Source: Castellaniella sp. UBA6218 (GTDB lineage: Bacteria > Pseudomonadota > Gammaproteobacteria > Burkholderiales > Burkholderiaceae_B). Taken from it: a stretch of 64,000 bases of DNA. The notes beneath the pieces are model-generated. The model did no database searches. It saw only the letters and a list, made by a program, of their open reading frames with translations, and was not told the origin of the DNA. Made by a program: the position numbers and the translations under genes. The DNA lies in the NCBI GenBank assembly GCA_002421865.1, contig DISE01000106.1, forward strand, positions 9,030-73,029, in the 5' to 3' direction. Below are positions 1-8,804 of the stretch, one piece after another; position 1 is the stretch's first letter, and every line of letters begins with the position of its first letter.

Positions 1-2
1 GC

Positions 3-728
3 CAGGTGTGCAAGTGGAACATCGAAAAGGCCAAGCAGGCCTACAAGGGCGAAAAGGTCGATCCCATCATCCAGAAGCTGGACGTGCACTACCAGCCTGG
101 CCACAACCACACCACGATGGGCGAGACCAAGGAAGCCGACGGCAAGTGGCTGGTGTCGCTGAACAAATTCTCCAAGGACCGCTTCCTGAACGTCGGCCCG
201 CTGAAGCCGGAAAACGACCAGCTGATCGACATTTCCGGCGACGAGATGAAACTGGTGCACGACGGCCCCAGCTTCGCCGAACCGCACGACATGCTGCTGG
301 TGCACCGCTCCAAGGTCCGCCCCAAGCACATCTGGGACCGCAACGACCCCATGTGGGAAGATGTCCGCCAGATGGCCGCCAAGGACGGCGTCACTCTGGA
401 ATCCGCCTCGAACGTCATCCGCGACGGCAACAAGGTGCGCGTCTACATGATCGCCGTGGCGCCGGTGTTCAGCCTGCCCAGCTTCGAGGTCAACGAGGGC
501 GACGAAGTCACCGTCGTGGTCACCAACATGGAACGCATCGAGGACCTGACCCACGGCTTCACGCTGACGGGCTATGGCATTGCCATGGAAATCGGACCGC
601 AGGCGACCTCGTCGGTCACCTTCACGGCCTCGCGGCCCGGCGTGCATTGGTATTACTGCCAGTGGTTCTGCCATGCGCTGCACATGGAAATGTCGGGCCA
701 GATGTACGTCAAGCCGAAGAAGGCCTGA
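3..728 (+). CDS. nosZ: Nitrous oxide reductase NosZ, C-terminal part (5' end outside window)
   Basis: Periplasmic copper enzyme that reduces N2O to N2, the last step of denitrification. About 242 C-terminal residues of a protein normally near 640 are present. Visible marks are the HYQPGHNH segment with a CuZ-cluster histidine, and a cupredoxin domain with the CuA signature [12 protein letters not shown], in which Cys, Cys, His and Met bind the binuclear copper. A further His in LTHGFTL upstream fits the remaining CuA ligand. The stop overlaps the nosD start (TGATG), so nosZ is probably co-transcribed with the maturation genes. The N-terminus, signal peptide and promoter lie left of the window. 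Confidence 0.97.
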   Translation, partial: QVCKWNIEKAKQAYKGEKVDPIIQKLDVHYQPGHNHTTMGETKEADGKWLVSLNKFSKDRFLNVGPLKPENDQLIDISGDEMKLVHDGPSFAEPHDMLLVHRSKVRPKHIWDRNDPMWEDVRQMAAKDGVTLESASNVIRDGNKVRVYMIAVAPVFSLPSFEVNEGDEVTVVVTNMERIEDLTHGFTLTGYGIAMEIGPQATSSVTFTASRPGVHWYYCQWFCHALHMEMSGQMYVKPKKA

Positions 729-2098
729 TGTTCATTGAAGGCTTGATGGTGATGCGTCGCTCCCCCGACAGGACGATTGTGCCGCCGGGCCGCCCCAAGG
801 CAAAACGCCCCCCTTTGTGGAGCGGCAGGCCGAAGGCGCGGCTTGGGGGCATTGTCCTGGTCGCACTGATGGCCTCGGCCATCCGTGCGACGGCCGCCGT
901 GATCGACGTGCCCGCGGGTTCCGACCTGCGGGCCGCGATCGCGGCGGCGGCGCCGGGCGACGTCCTGAACCTGGCGCCGGGCGACTATCCCGGCAACCTC
1001 GTCATCGACAAGCCCCTGACATTGCAGGGGCCGGCCGACCGCGGCGCCCGCATCCTGGGCGAGCGCCAGGGCCGCACCATCTGGGTCAGGGCCGAGGACG
1101 TCGTCCTGACGCACCTGACGGTTCGCCATTCGGGCCTGAGCCTGCCCGACATGGACGCGGGTGTCTTCCTGGACAAGACCGCCGCCCGCGCCCGCGTCGA
1201 GGACAACGACATCATCGACAACTCCGTCGGCGTCTACCTGTGGGGCGCGCGCGACGCCCTGGTGGCGCGCAACCGCATCGTCGGCAACACCGGACTGCGT
1301 GTGAACGAGCGCGGCAACGGCGTGACCGTGTGGAACGCCCCCGGCTCGAAAGTGCTGGACAACGACATCTCCGAAGGCCGCGACGGGATCTTCTCGAACA
1401 ACAGCCGCGAAAACGTCTTCAGCCGCAACGTCTTTCACGACCTGCGCTACGCGGTGCATTACATGTACACCAACGACAGCGAGGTCAGCGGCAACGTGTC
1501 GCGCGGCAACGAGATCGGCTACGCGATCATGTTCTCGCGCCGCCTGAGCGTGCGCGACAACATCGCCGTCGACAGCGCGCACCAGGGCCTGATGCTCAAC
1601 GCCACGGACGACTCCGTCATCGACGGCAACGTGGTCGTGCGGGCCGAGAAGTGCGTGTTCGTCTACAACGCCAACATGAACGAACTGGCCGGCAACCATT
1701 TCCAGGACTGCGGCATCGGCGTCCACTATACGGGCTCCGAGGGCAACCGCATCCACGGCAACGCCTTCGTCGGCAACCAGAACCAGGTGAAATACGTCGG
1801 TACCCGCTACCTGGAATGGTCGCAGGCCGGACGCGGCAACTACTGGTCCGACCTGTCCGCCTTCGACCTGAACGGCGACGGCATCGCCGACACCGCCTAC
1901 CGTCCCAACGGCCTCATCGACCAGGTCGTCTGGCGCGCGCCCAACGCGCGGCTCCTGCTCAACAGCCCGGCCGTCACCATCGTCCGCTGGGCCCAGTCCC
2001 AATTCCCCGCGATCCTGCCCGGCGGCGTGATCGACAGCGCCCCCCTGATGGGGGTTCCGGAAACGCCGACCCTGAAAAAACTCGAGGCCCTGCCATGA
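728..2098 (+). CDS. nosD: NosD, periplasmic copper-site maturation protein of N2O reductase
   Basis: Periplasmic right-handed beta-helix protein that works with the NosFY ABC complex to mature the CuZ site of NosZ. The N-terminus is basic, followed by a hydrophobic stretch (residues about 40-57) ending ATAA that fits a signal peptide. The rest shows repeating G-N-x-[IV] turns typical of carbohydrate-binding/sugar-hydrolysis (CASH) beta-helix repeats. From ATG at 728 it is 456 residues, the normal family size. In-frame ATGs at 746 and 752 are possible alternative starts. Its stop overlaps the nosF start by four bases (ATGA). Confidence 0.95.
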   Translation: MFIEGLMVMRRSPDRTIVPPGRPKAKRPPLWSGRPKARLGGIVLVALMASAIRATAAVIDVPAGSDLRAAIAAAAPGDVLNLAPGDYPGNLVIDKPLTLQGPADRGARILGERQGRTIWVRAEDVVLTHLTVRHSGLSLPDMDAGVFLDKTAARARVEDNDIIDNSVGVYLWGARDALVARNRIVGNTGLRVNERGNGVTVWNAPGSKVLDNDISEGRDGIFSNNSRENVFSRNVFHDLRYAVHYMYTNDSEVSGNVSRGNEIGYAIMFSRRLSVRDNIAVDSAHQGLMLNATDDSVIDGNVVVRAEKCVFVYNANMNELAGNHFQDCGIGVHYTGSEGNRIHGNAFVGNQNQVKYVGTRYLEWSQAGRGNYWSDLSAFDLNGDGIADTAYRPNGLIDQVVWRAPNARLLLNSPAVTIVRWAQSQFPAILPGGVIDSAPLMGVPETPTLKKLEALP

Positions 2099-2997
2099 CC
2101 GTCACAGCGCCCCCGATCGAACTGAGATCCGTCACCAAGCGCTACGGCGCGATGCGTGCCGTGGACAATGTCAGCCTGTTCATCGAACCCGGCGAATGCG
2201 TGATCCTGGCCGGCCACAACGGCGCCGGCAAAAGCACCCTGATCAAGCTGATCCTGGGCCTGATCCGCCCCGAGACCGGCTCGGTGCGCGTGCTGGGCGA
2301 AATCGCCGGCACGCCGGCCGCCGCCCGCGCCCGTCGCCATATCGGCTACCTGCCGGAAACCGTGGCCCTGCACCCGTCGCTGACGGGCACCGAAACCCTG
2401 GCCTTCTATGCTCATCTGAAAGGCCTGTCCACGGGCGGCAACGCCGCCCTGCTCTCGCGCGTGGGCATCGCCGAGGCCGCGCGGCGCCGGGTAGGGGGCT
2501 ATTCCAAAGGCATGCGCCAACGCCTAGCCCTGGCCCAGGCACTGCTCGGCTCGCCCCGGGTGCTGCTGCTGGACGAACCCACCACCGGCCTGGATCCCGC
2601 TTCCCGGCTGCTGTTCTACGACATCGTGCGAGAACTGCGCGACGCCGGGGCCGCCATCCTGCTATCCACCCACGCCCTGGCCGAACTCGAAGGCCTGGCC
2701 GATCGCGTCATCGTCATGTGCAAGGGCCAGAAGATCGCGGACGGCAGCCTGGGCGACCTGCGCCGCGAGGCCGACCTGCCGGTGCGCATCCGCCTGACAC
2801 TGGACGCCGACCCCATCCAGATCCCCGAAGGCTGGCGGCGCATCGGCGCCGGCCGCATCGAACTGGTCTGCGCCGAAGCCGATAAGCTGGGCCGGCTGCG
2901 GGACGCCCAGGCCATCCCCGGCATCCACGACATCGAACTGGAACACCCCGGACTCGACGAAATGTACGCGCAATTCCTGCGCCGGGAGGACACATGA
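2095..2997 (+). CDS. nosF: NosF, ABC transporter ATPase for N2O reductase maturation
   Basis: Cytoplasmic ATPase that powers the NosY membrane protein and NosD during CuZ assembly, probably by moving a sulfur species. Walker A GHNGAGKST is at residues 40-48. The ABC signature appears as YSKGMRQR, followed by Walker B LLLDEP with the D-loop and the H-loop STHAL. The length of 300 residues is normal. It starts inside the nosD stop and ends overlapping the nosY start, so translation is coupled along the operon. Confidence 0.96.
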   Translation: MTVTAPPIELRSVTKRYGAMRAVDNVSLFIEPGECVILAGHNGAGKSTLIKLILGLIRPETGSVRVLGEIAGTPAAARARRHIGYLPETVALHPSLTGTETLAFYAHLKGLSTGGNAALLSRVGIAEAARRRVGGYSKGMRQRLALAQALLGSPRVLLLDEPTTGLDPASRLLFYDIVRELRDAGAAILLSTHALAELEGLADRVIVMCKGQKIADGSLGDLRREADLPVRIRLTLDADPIQIPEGWRRIGAGRIELVCAEADKLGRLRDAQAIPGIHDIELEHPGLDEMYAQFLRREDT

Positions 2998-3824
2998 ATC
3001 CGACCCTGATCCTGATCCGCAAGGAAATCCGCGACGGCCTGCGCAACCGCTGGGTGCTTGCGATCACCGCGCTGCTGGCCATGCTGGCCCTGTCGCTGGG
3101 CTTCCTGGGCAGCGCGCCGACCGGCACCGTCAAGGTCGATCCCCTGACCGTCACGGTCGTCAGCCTGTCCAGCCTGTCGATCTTCCTGATCCCGCTGATC
3201 GCCATGCTGCTGTCCTACGACGCCATCGTGGGCGAGATCGACCGGGGCACCATGGCCCTGCTGCTCAGCTACCCCATCGCGCGACGCCAGGTCATGGCGG
3301 GCAAGTTTCTCGGTCATCTGGCCATCCTGGCGCTGGCCACGGTGGCGGGCTACGGCATCGCCGGGCTGGCGCTGCAGCTCGCGCATGGCGGGCTGGACCT
3401 GGCGGCCTGGACGCCCTTCGCGCTGCTGATCGCCGCCAGCATCCTGCTGGGCGCCAGTTTCCTGTCGCTGGGCTACCTGATCAGCGCCCTGGTCCAGGAA
3501 CGCGCCACCGCCGCAGGCATCGCCATCGGCGTGTGGCTGTTCCTGGTGGTGATCTACGACATGGTGCTGCTGGGCGCGCTGGTGGCCGACCAGGGCCGGC
3601 TCATCACCGCCCCGCTGCTCAACGCCATCCTGCTGTTCAACCCGACCGACGTCTATCGCCTGCTGAACCTGACCGGCCACGAACACATCGCCATGTTCGC
3701 CGGGATGGCCGGCCTGAGCGACCAGGCGACATTGTCCACCGGTGTCCTGCTGCTGGCCCAGGTTTTCTGGATCGTCGTGCCGCTCGGCCTGGCGGCCCTG
3801 GTCTTCAACCGGAGGGCCTTATGA
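2994..3824 (+). CDS. nosY: NosY, ABC-2 type permease for N2O reductase maturation
   Basis: Inner-membrane permease partner of NosF. The 276 residues contain about six hydrophobic segments, including MLALSLGFLG, IFLIPLIAMLL, LAILALATVAGYGIAGL, ALLIAASILLGA, AIGVWLFLVVIYDMVLLGAL and the C-terminal LLAQVFWIVVPLGLAALVF. An ABC-2 type motif (YDAIVGEIDRGTMALLLSYPIARRQ) lies between the second and third. It overlaps nosF by four bases at its start and nosL by four bases at its end. Confidence 0.95.
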   Translation: MNPTLILIRKEIRDGLRNRWVLAITALLAMLALSLGFLGSAPTGTVKVDPLTVTVVSLSSLSIFLIPLIAMLLSYDAIVGEIDRGTMALLLSYPIARRQVMAGKFLGHLAILALATVAGYGIAGLALQLAHGGLDLAAWTPFALLIAASILLGASFLSLGYLISALVQERATAAGIAIGVWLFLVVIYDMVLLGALVADQGRLITAPLLNAILLFNPTDVYRLLNLTGHEHIAMFAGMAGLSDQATLSTGVLLLAQVFWIVVPLGLAALVFNRRAL

Positions 3825-4381
3825 ACACGTCACGCGCGGCGCGCCTGATCGGCGCGGCCCTGCTGTCCGCCCTGCTGGCCGGCTGCGGCAACGGCGGCGG
3901 CGCATCCTCTTCCACACCTTCTCCCGTGGCCATGACCGACGAGGCCGTCGGCCACTATTGCGGAATGAATCTCTACGAACACGTCGGCCCCAAGGGCCAG
4001 ATCCTCCTGCGCGACCGGGACGTCCCTGTCTGGTTCTCCACCATCCGCGAAGTCTTCGCCTACACGATCCTGCCCGAGGAACCCAAAACCATCATCGCCA
4101 TCTACGTTCAGGACATGGGCCGCGCGGGACCGGACGGCAACCCCCCCGTCGACGCCTGGATCGACGCCAGGACCGCCCATTACCTGATCGAAAGCGGCGC
4201 GGTCGGCGGCATGGGCGCACCCGACGCCCTGCCCTTCTCCCGGCTGGAGGATGCCCAGGCCTACGCCGCGCGCCACGGCGGGCGCGTCGTCGGCTTCAAG
4301 GACATGCCGGAAGACTACGTCCTGCGCGCCCCCGAACTCACCACCAGCGCGGACCGCGAGCCCGTCGGAGCCCATCCATGA
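3821..4381 (+). CDS. nosL: NosL, copper-binding lipoprotein (copper chaperone for NosZ)
   Basis: Outer-membrane or periplasmic lipoprotein that delivers Cu(I) to NosZ. A lipobox LLAGC ends the signal sequence at about residue 23. The mature protein has the CGM copper-binding motif (HYCGMNLYEHVGPKGQ) and a C-terminal half with the family's DxGxRxAHYLIES and MP pattern. The length of 186 residues is typical. ATG at 3821 overlaps the nosY stop; the next gene begins in its own stop codon region at 4378. Confidence 0.95.
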   Translation: MNTSRAARLIGAALLSALLAGCGNGGGASSSTPSPVAMTDEAVGHYCGMNLYEHVGPKGQILLRDRDVPVWFSTIREVFAYTILPEEPKTIIAIYVQDMGRAGPDGNPPVDAWIDARTAHYLIESGAVGGMGAPDALPFSRLEDAQAYAARHGGRVVGFKDMPEDYVLRAPELTTSADREPVGAHP

Positions 4382-5382
4382 ACACACTGCGCATCCCCCG
4401 CCGACGGTTTCTCGGCATCTTCGCCGCCAGCGCCGCCCTGATCGGTCCCGGCCCCCTGCGCGCCGCCTTGCGCGACTCCGGCCCCTGGCCCGAACCCGTC
4501 ACCTGGAGCGGCGTCGCGCTGGGCGCCGACGCGCAGTTGCAGCTCCTGCATCCAGATCGCGACCACGCCGAACGGCTGGTGCGCATGGCCGTCGCCGAAG
4601 TCCACCGGCTGGAGCGGGTGTTCAGCCTGTACCGCGAAGACAGCGCCCTGACGCGCCTGAACCGCCAGGGCCGCCTGGACGCTCCCCCTCCGGACCTGAG
4701 CCGTCTGCTGTCCCAGGCCGTCGCCTTCGGGGAGCGGACCGGAGGCCTGTTCGACCCAAGCGTGCAAGTGCTTTGGGACCTGTACGCCGCCCGGGCGCGC
4801 GCCGGCCGGCCGCTGCCCCCCGCGCCCGCCGAATTGCAGGCCGCGCTGACCAAGGTGGACTACCGCGCCATCCGCGTCGAGGAGGACGCGATCGTGCTGG
4901 AGCGCCCGGGCATGGCGCTGACCCTGAACGGCATCGCCCAGGGCTACATCACCGACCGGGTGACCGAACTGCTGCGGGCCAACGGCCTGGCGCACGCCAT
5001 GGTCGACATGGGCGAGGCCCGCAGTCTGGGCTCGCCAGCGCCCGGCCGTCCATGGCGCGCCGGCATCGCCGATCCCCGGGCCCCCGGCCGCATCCTGGAC
5101 AGCATCGACCTGTCCGATCAGGCGCTGGCCACCTCGGGCGGCTACGGCACGCCGCTGGATCCCGCCGGACGCTTCACGCACCTGTTCGATCCGCACACGG
5201 GCCAGGCGACGCCGCGCTGGCGCAGCGTCACCGTGCGCGCGCCCGACGCGACGACCGCGGACGCACTGTCGACGGCCTTCGCCCAGATGCCTGCCGACAC
5301 GATCCGTGGTATGATTTCGCGCTTTCCAGTTCAGGCATGGCTGATGGCGCCGGATGACGGCCCGTTGATCCGCCTGGGATGA
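4378..5382 (+). CDS. FAD:protein FMN transferase, ApbE/NosX type
   Basis: Flavin transferase that attaches FMN covalently to a threonine of an acceptor protein. In nos clusters this role (NosX) flavinylates the regulator and electron-transfer protein NosR. The N-terminus MNTLRIPRRRFLGIF is a twin-arginine signal, so the protein acts in the periplasm. The ApbE fold is visible in LNGIAQGYITDRV, DMGEARSLG, SDQALATSGGYGTPLD and HLFDPHTGQ. Length is 334 residues. It is the last gene of the cluster. No nosR is in the window, so the acceptor is inferred. Confidence 0.9.
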   Translation: MNTLRIPRRRFLGIFAASAALIGPGPLRAALRDSGPWPEPVTWSGVALGADAQLQLLHPDRDHAERLVRMAVAEVHRLERVFSLYREDSALTRLNRQGRLDAPPPDLSRLLSQAVAFGERTGGLFDPSVQVLWDLYAARARAGRPLPPAPAELQAALTKVDYRAIRVEEDAIVLERPGMALTLNGIAQGYITDRVTELLRANGLAHAMVDMGEARSLGSPAPGRPWRAGIADPRAPGRILDSIDLSDQALATSGGYGTPLDPAGRFTHLFDPHTGQATPRWRSVTVRAPDATTADALSTAFAQMPADTIRGMISRFPVQAWLMAPDDGPLIRLG

Positions 5383-5390
5383 TTGGAAAA

Positions 5391-5408
5391 GGCGCTTTGA
5401 AAAGCGCC
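5391..5408 (+). terminator. Hairpin after the nos operon
   Basis: GGCGCTT-TGAA-AAGCGCC forms a seven-base-pair stem with a tetraloop nine bases after the apbE stop. No T-run follows, so it may be a weak terminator or an RNA 3'-end stabiliser. Confidence 0.45.
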
Positions 5409-5421
5409 ACCAGAAGCGACA

Positions 5422-5449
5422 TGACAAGCCATGAAAAGCACGTTATAAT
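5422..5449 (+). promoter_or_regulatory. Sigma-70 promoter of tRNA-Arg
   Basis: TGACAA (5422-5427) and TATAAT (5444-5449) are separated by 16 bases and lie 13 bases before the tRNA. This is one of the clearest promoters in the window. Confidence 0.7.
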
Positions 5450-5461
5450 TTCGCTTCTTTA

Positions 5462-5538
5462 GCGGCTGTAGCTCAGTTGGATAGAGTACTTGGCTACGAA
5501 CCAAGGGGTCGTGGGTTCGAATCCTGCCAGCCGCGCCA
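5462..5538 (+). tRNA. tRNA-Arg (anticodon ACG)
   Basis: A full cloverleaf can be drawn. The acceptor GCGGCTG pairs with CAGCCGC, with discriminator G and encoded CCA. The anticodon stem CTTGG/CCAAG has loop CTACGAA, giving anticodon ACG, and the T-loop is TTCGAATC. The first anticodon base A is normally changed to inosine by TadA, allowing CGU, CGC and CGA to be read. Confidence 0.97.
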
Positions 5539-5545
5539 TACAAAT

Positions 5546-5586
5546 CAGGGGCTTACAGAGAATACTCTGTAAGCCCCTGTCCTTTT
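5546..5586 (+). terminator. Intrinsic terminator of tRNA-Arg
   Basis: A perfect 15-base-pair stem (arm CAGGGGCTTACAGAG, loop AATA) is followed by TCCTTTT. It ends immediately before the next gene's start, so that gene needs its own promoter or is translated from readthrough. Confidence 0.85.
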
Positions 5587-5595
5587 GTGGCCTTG

Positions 5596-6537
5596 ATGGA
5601 CGCACCCGTGAACACATCGCCGCCGCCCGGCCCCGCCGCCCGCCAGACCCTGGCGGGCGTCCTGCTGCTGATCGTCTCCATGTGGGCGCTGTCGGGTCTG
5701 GACGCCAGCGGCAAATACCTGATGGGCGCCGACATCGGCGCGCCGCTCTTCGTAGTGTGCCTGCTGCGCTACGGGGTACACACGGCGCTGACCCTGGTCA
5801 CGATCATCCCGGCCCGCGGCTGGAAAGCCCTGCGCTGCAGCCAGCCGCGCGCCCAGGTGACACGCGGCCTGTCCATGCTGGCGGCCACCATGCTGTTCTT
5901 CACCACGCTGCATTATCTGCCGCTGGGCCAGGCCACCGCGATCAATTTCCTGGCGCCCCTGATCGTGCTGGCGATCGCGCCGTGGGCGCTCAAGGAACCC
6001 CCCTTCCTGTCACGCTGGATCGCTGCGGGCATCGGACTGCTGGGCGTGCTGGTGGTGGTGCGCCCGGGCTCCGGGCTGGATCCGACCGGTACGCTGTTCG
6101 GCCTGATGACGGCCTGCGCGCTGGCCTCGCAATATCTCTCGTCACGCCGGGTGGCGGTCGACGACCCCTATACGACCCTCATCTGGAGCGGCGCCGTGGG
6201 CAGTGTGCTCATGATGCTGGCCCTGCCTTTCTACTGGCGGGATCTCGCGGCGCTGGCCGTGCGGCTCTCCGCCACGCAATGGCTGGTGCTGCTGGGCACG
6301 GGATTCTGGGGTTGCCTGGGACATTTCCTGCAGATCCAGGCCTATCGGCGGGCGCCCGCTTCGCTGCTGGCGCCGTTCGTCTATTTCCAGATCGTCAGCG
6401 CCGCCGCGCTGGGCTGGCTGATCTGGGGCCAGTTTCCCGATCCGGTGTCCTGGCTGGGCATCGCCATCGTCTGCGCCAGCGGCATCACCATCGGCCTGAT
6501 CGAATGGCGGCGCAACCGGACGCGCCGGGCTGCCTGA
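5596..6537 (+). CDS. DMT-superfamily EamA-type transporter
   Basis: Inner-membrane transporter of the drug/metabolite superfamily with two EamA repeats and about ten membrane helices in 313 residues. EamA hallmarks are the early helix LLLIVSMWALSGLDASGKYL, the repeat end LGQATAINFLAPLIVLAIAPWALKE, and the second-repeat motif ILGxGxxGxxGHFLQIQAYRRAPASLLAPFVYFQI. The substrate cannot be told from sequence; relatives export amino acids or metabolites. ATG at 5596 is chosen over a GTG at 5587, which would begin next to the terminator. No clear ribosome binding site is seen, so the start is uncertain. Confidence 0.85.
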   Translation: MDAPVNTSPPPGPAARQTLAGVLLLIVSMWALSGLDASGKYLMGADIGAPLFVVCLLRYGVHTALTLVTIIPARGWKALRCSQPRAQVTRGLSMLAATMLFFTTLHYLPLGQATAINFLAPLIVLAIAPWALKEPPFLSRWIAAGIGLLGVLVVVRPGSGLDPTGTLFGLMTACALASQYLSSRRVAVDDPYTTLIWSGAVGSVLMMLALPFYWRDLAALAVRLSATQWLVLLGTGFWGCLGHFLQIQAYRRAPASLLAPFVYFQIVSAAALGWLIWGQFPDPVSWLGIAIVCASGITIGLIEWRRNRTRRAA

Positions 6538-6558
6538 CCCCATACACCGCGCCCGTCC

Positions 6559-7239
6559 TCAACGCCCGGGCCGTGCGGCCCGCGACAACGCCGCCAAATC
6601 CGGCATGCGGGCGGCCAGAGCGGCAACCGAGGCCGCATCGACCCGCTCCAGCGGCGGGATCTCCGCAATCACCGGCACCTGCCCGAAGCGCTCCAGCGCC
6701 TCACGGTTGCCGGGCGACGGCGGACCGTTCATCACCACGCCCAGCACAGTCAGTTCCCGCGCCCGCAAGGCCCGCAGGCTCAGCAAGGTGTGATTGATCG
6801 TTCCAAGCGTGCTGCGCGCCACCAGGACCACCGGCAGCGCCAGCCGGACGACGAGGTCGATCATCATGCCGTGCTCGTCCACCGGCACATACAGACCGCC
6901 CGCCCCCTCCACCACCAGCGGCGCGGCCGTCCGGGGCGGCCGCAATCCGGCCATCTCGATCGCCACGCCCTCCGCCCTGGCCGCCGCCCAGGGCGCCAGC
7001 GGCGCCCGCAGCACACAGGCGGGCGGATGCAGCACATGGCCGCCACCCGGGCCGAGCAGCGCCGACACGGTTTCGGTGTCGCCGGGCGCGGATTCGACGC
7101 CGGTCTGGTACGGTTTCCAATAATCGGCGCCCCAGGCCTTGGTCAGGATCGCCGAGACCAGGGTCTTGCCCACGTCGGTGTCAGTCCCCGTGACGAACAC
7201 GCCGGAGCGGATTTTCCCGGCGGAGGCCGATACGTTCAT
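6559..7239 (-). CDS. bioD: Dethiobiotin synthetase
   Basis: Cytoplasmic ATP-dependent enzyme that closes the ureido ring of 7,8-diaminopelargonate with CO2 to give dethiobiotin. The P-loop GTDTDVGKT is at residues 18-26, followed by YWKPYQTG, and VEGAGGLYVP supplies Mg- and substrate-binding residues. ATG at 7239 gives 226 residues, the usual size; an open extension upstream overlaps the preceding gene and does not look like BioD. It is the last gene of the leftward bioF/esterase-BioC/bioD operon and overlaps the end of the fused gene by four bases. Confidence 0.95.
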   Translation of the reverse strand: MNVSASAGKIRSGVFVTGTDTDVGKTLVSAILTKAWGADYWKPYQTGVESAPGDTETVSALLGPGGGHVLHPPACVLRAPLAPWAAARAEGVAIEMAGLRPPRTAAPLVVEGAGGLYVPVDEHGMMIDLVVRLALPVVLVARSTLGTINHTLLSLRALRARELTVLGVVMNGPPSPGNREALERFGQVPVIAEIPPLERVDAASVAALAARMPDLAALSRAARPGR

Positions 7240-8804
7240 GAAGCGGTTTCCTTGTGTGCGTGACCACCCCGCCGGCGCCACAGACCATAGGCGATCAGAT
7301 AAGAACAGCGTCCGCCGGCACGATCGAATTCGGCGCAGACACGGCGCAGGGCCGGCGGGGACAGGGGTCGGGACGCCGCCCGGGGGGCTGTCGCGCCCAC
7401 CCCTTTGAGTCCGCGCAGAAAGGCCAGCGCGCCGCCACACTCATCGACAATGCGCTCCACGTCGATCCGCGCCGCCATGCCCCCGCACGCCATGTGCAAG
7501 TCTTCGGGACGGGGAAAGCGGATCATGCGCGGGCGCAATCCCACGGTCTCGTGCGCCCGGCGCCATTCGGAGAATGTGCCGTCCACCGGCAGAGCGACAG
7601 CCAGATGTCCGGCGGGCGCCAGGAACGTCGCCAGCCGCGCCAATCCCAACGCGGGATCCTCGAACCACTGCAAGGCCATGCTGGAACAAATCAAATCGAA
7701 GCCCCCCGGGCCGCCTTCCGGACGGGGGTTTTCTCCATCCATCACCTGATAGCGGCTGACGCCCCCCAGGCGCAGGCTGCGGCGCGCCTGCTCCAGCATG
7801 GCGGGAGACACATCCGTGATCGTCCATTCCGCCTCGGGGAAATGCTCACCCAGCATGCGGGTGAACAGGCCCGTGCCACAACCGATTTCAAGGATGCGGG
7901 GCCGGTCCGGCAAGTCGAGCCGGGCGATCCTCGCCGCCAGCCGCGAGGCGACCTCGCGCTGCACGCCGGCGTGGCGATCATACCCGCCGGCCGCCGCGCC
8001 GAAGCGTGCGCCGATGCCGCCGGAGCGGGGCTGCCGCGAACGGCGGGCGGCTTCCCCGGTGGCGTGGGTCGCGGCGCATGTCCGGTCTCCCGCCACCGCA
8101 GCGGGCGCCATGCCGTGGCGCGTGAGGAACCCGGCGATGCGCATGGCGCACCAGTCCGGCGCTTCCAGGGGAAGCAGATGCCCGCCGTCCCGCAGCCAGT
8201 CGATGCCGCAGGCAGGCAGGGCCTGCGCCGCCATGCGGACCGGCACCACGGGGTCCGCCGTCCCCGCCAGCGCCAGCATGGGCACGGCGCGGACGCGGAC
8301 GTGATCACGCAGATCCAGGGTCTGCATCGCCCGAAGATCATTCGCCAGGGTCGACAGGCAAGGCGAGCCAGCCGCGGGGGCCGCGCCGCAACGGCGCCGG
8401 AATTCGTCGACCACCGCCAAGGGAGAGGCCTCCAGCCGGGACAGCATGCGCCGCATGAGGCGCGGATCCACGCCATGAGGAAAATCATCGCCGGCGCCGA
8501 AGCGGGCGAAGCCGTTGATGGAGACCCAGGCGCAGAGCTGCGTCCCCCGCTGGGCCAGCCGCTCCAGCAGGTGCAAATAGCCGAAGGAATGGCCGATCGC
8601 CACCAGCGGCCCCTCGGGCAAGGCCCCGTCAGGCGGCGGACCCGGGTCAAAATAGCCCCGTTCCAGCGCCCGCTGCGGCCAGGCCTGCAAGCGAACCCGC
8701 ACGGCATCCCAGAAACCGGCATCGAACCCCCAGCCGTGCGCGAACACGAGCGTGGGCGTCTCGCGGGCCGGCGCGGCCGCTGCCCGTGGCCAGGCAGCGG
8801 TCAT
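7236..8804 (-). CDS. bioC: Fused alpha/beta hydrolase (pimeloyl-ACP methyl ester esterase-like) and BioC methyltransferase
   Basis: The 522-residue protein seems to carry both ends of the pimeloyl-ACP modification step of biotin synthesis. Residues 1 to about 235 are an alpha/beta hydrolase: FAHGWGF (21-27), nucleophile elbow GHSFG with Ser73, likely Asp184 in GTADPVVP and His209 in GGHLLPL. Residues about 262-522 are a BioC-type methyltransferase: ARFGAAAGGYDRHAGVQREV, SAM motif EIGCGTG (306-312) and SSMALQWFEDP. BioC methylates malonyl-ACP; a BioH-like esterase later removes the methyl group. These are normally separate proteins. The start at 8804 overlaps the bioF stop (ATGA), fixing the fusion as one frame without internal stop. 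Confidence 0.88.
   Translation of the reverse strand: MTAAWPRAAAAPARETPTLVFAHGWGFDAGFWDAVRVRLQAWPQRALERGYFDPGPPPDGALPEGPLVAIGHSFGYLHLLERLAQRGTQLCAWVSINGFARFGAGDDFPHGVDPRLMRRMLSRLEASPLAVVDEFRRRCGAAPAAGSPCLSTLANDLRAMQTLDLRDHVRVRAVPMLALAGTADPVVPVRMAAQALPACGIDWLRDGGHLLPLEAPDWCAMRIAGFLTRHGMAPAAVAGDRTCAATHATGEAARRSRQPRSGGIGARFGAAAGGYDRHAGVQREVASRLAARIARLDLPDRPRILEIGCGTGLFTRMLGEHFPEAEWTITDVSPAMLEQARRSLRLGGVSRYQVMDGENPRPEGGPGGFDLICSSMALQWFEDPALGLARLATFLAPAGHLAVALPVDGTFSEWRRAHETVGLRPRMIRFPRPEDLHMACGGMAARIDVERIVDECGGALAFLRGLKGVGATAPRAASRPLSPPALRRVCAEFDRAGGRCSYLIAYGLWRRRGGHAHKETAS

Noticed and set aside
8..727. Long open frame running through nosZ in another phase before nosD
   Set aside because: It is the upstream open part of the nosD frame in GC-rich DNA. 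The peptide is Arg/Pro-rich without family features, while the nosZ frame has the CuA and CuZ motifs.
653..2002. Leftward open frame of about 450 codons opposite nosD
   Set aside because: Composition is Val/Asp/Gly/His-rich, typical of an antisense shadow; the + strand has a clear NosD protein.
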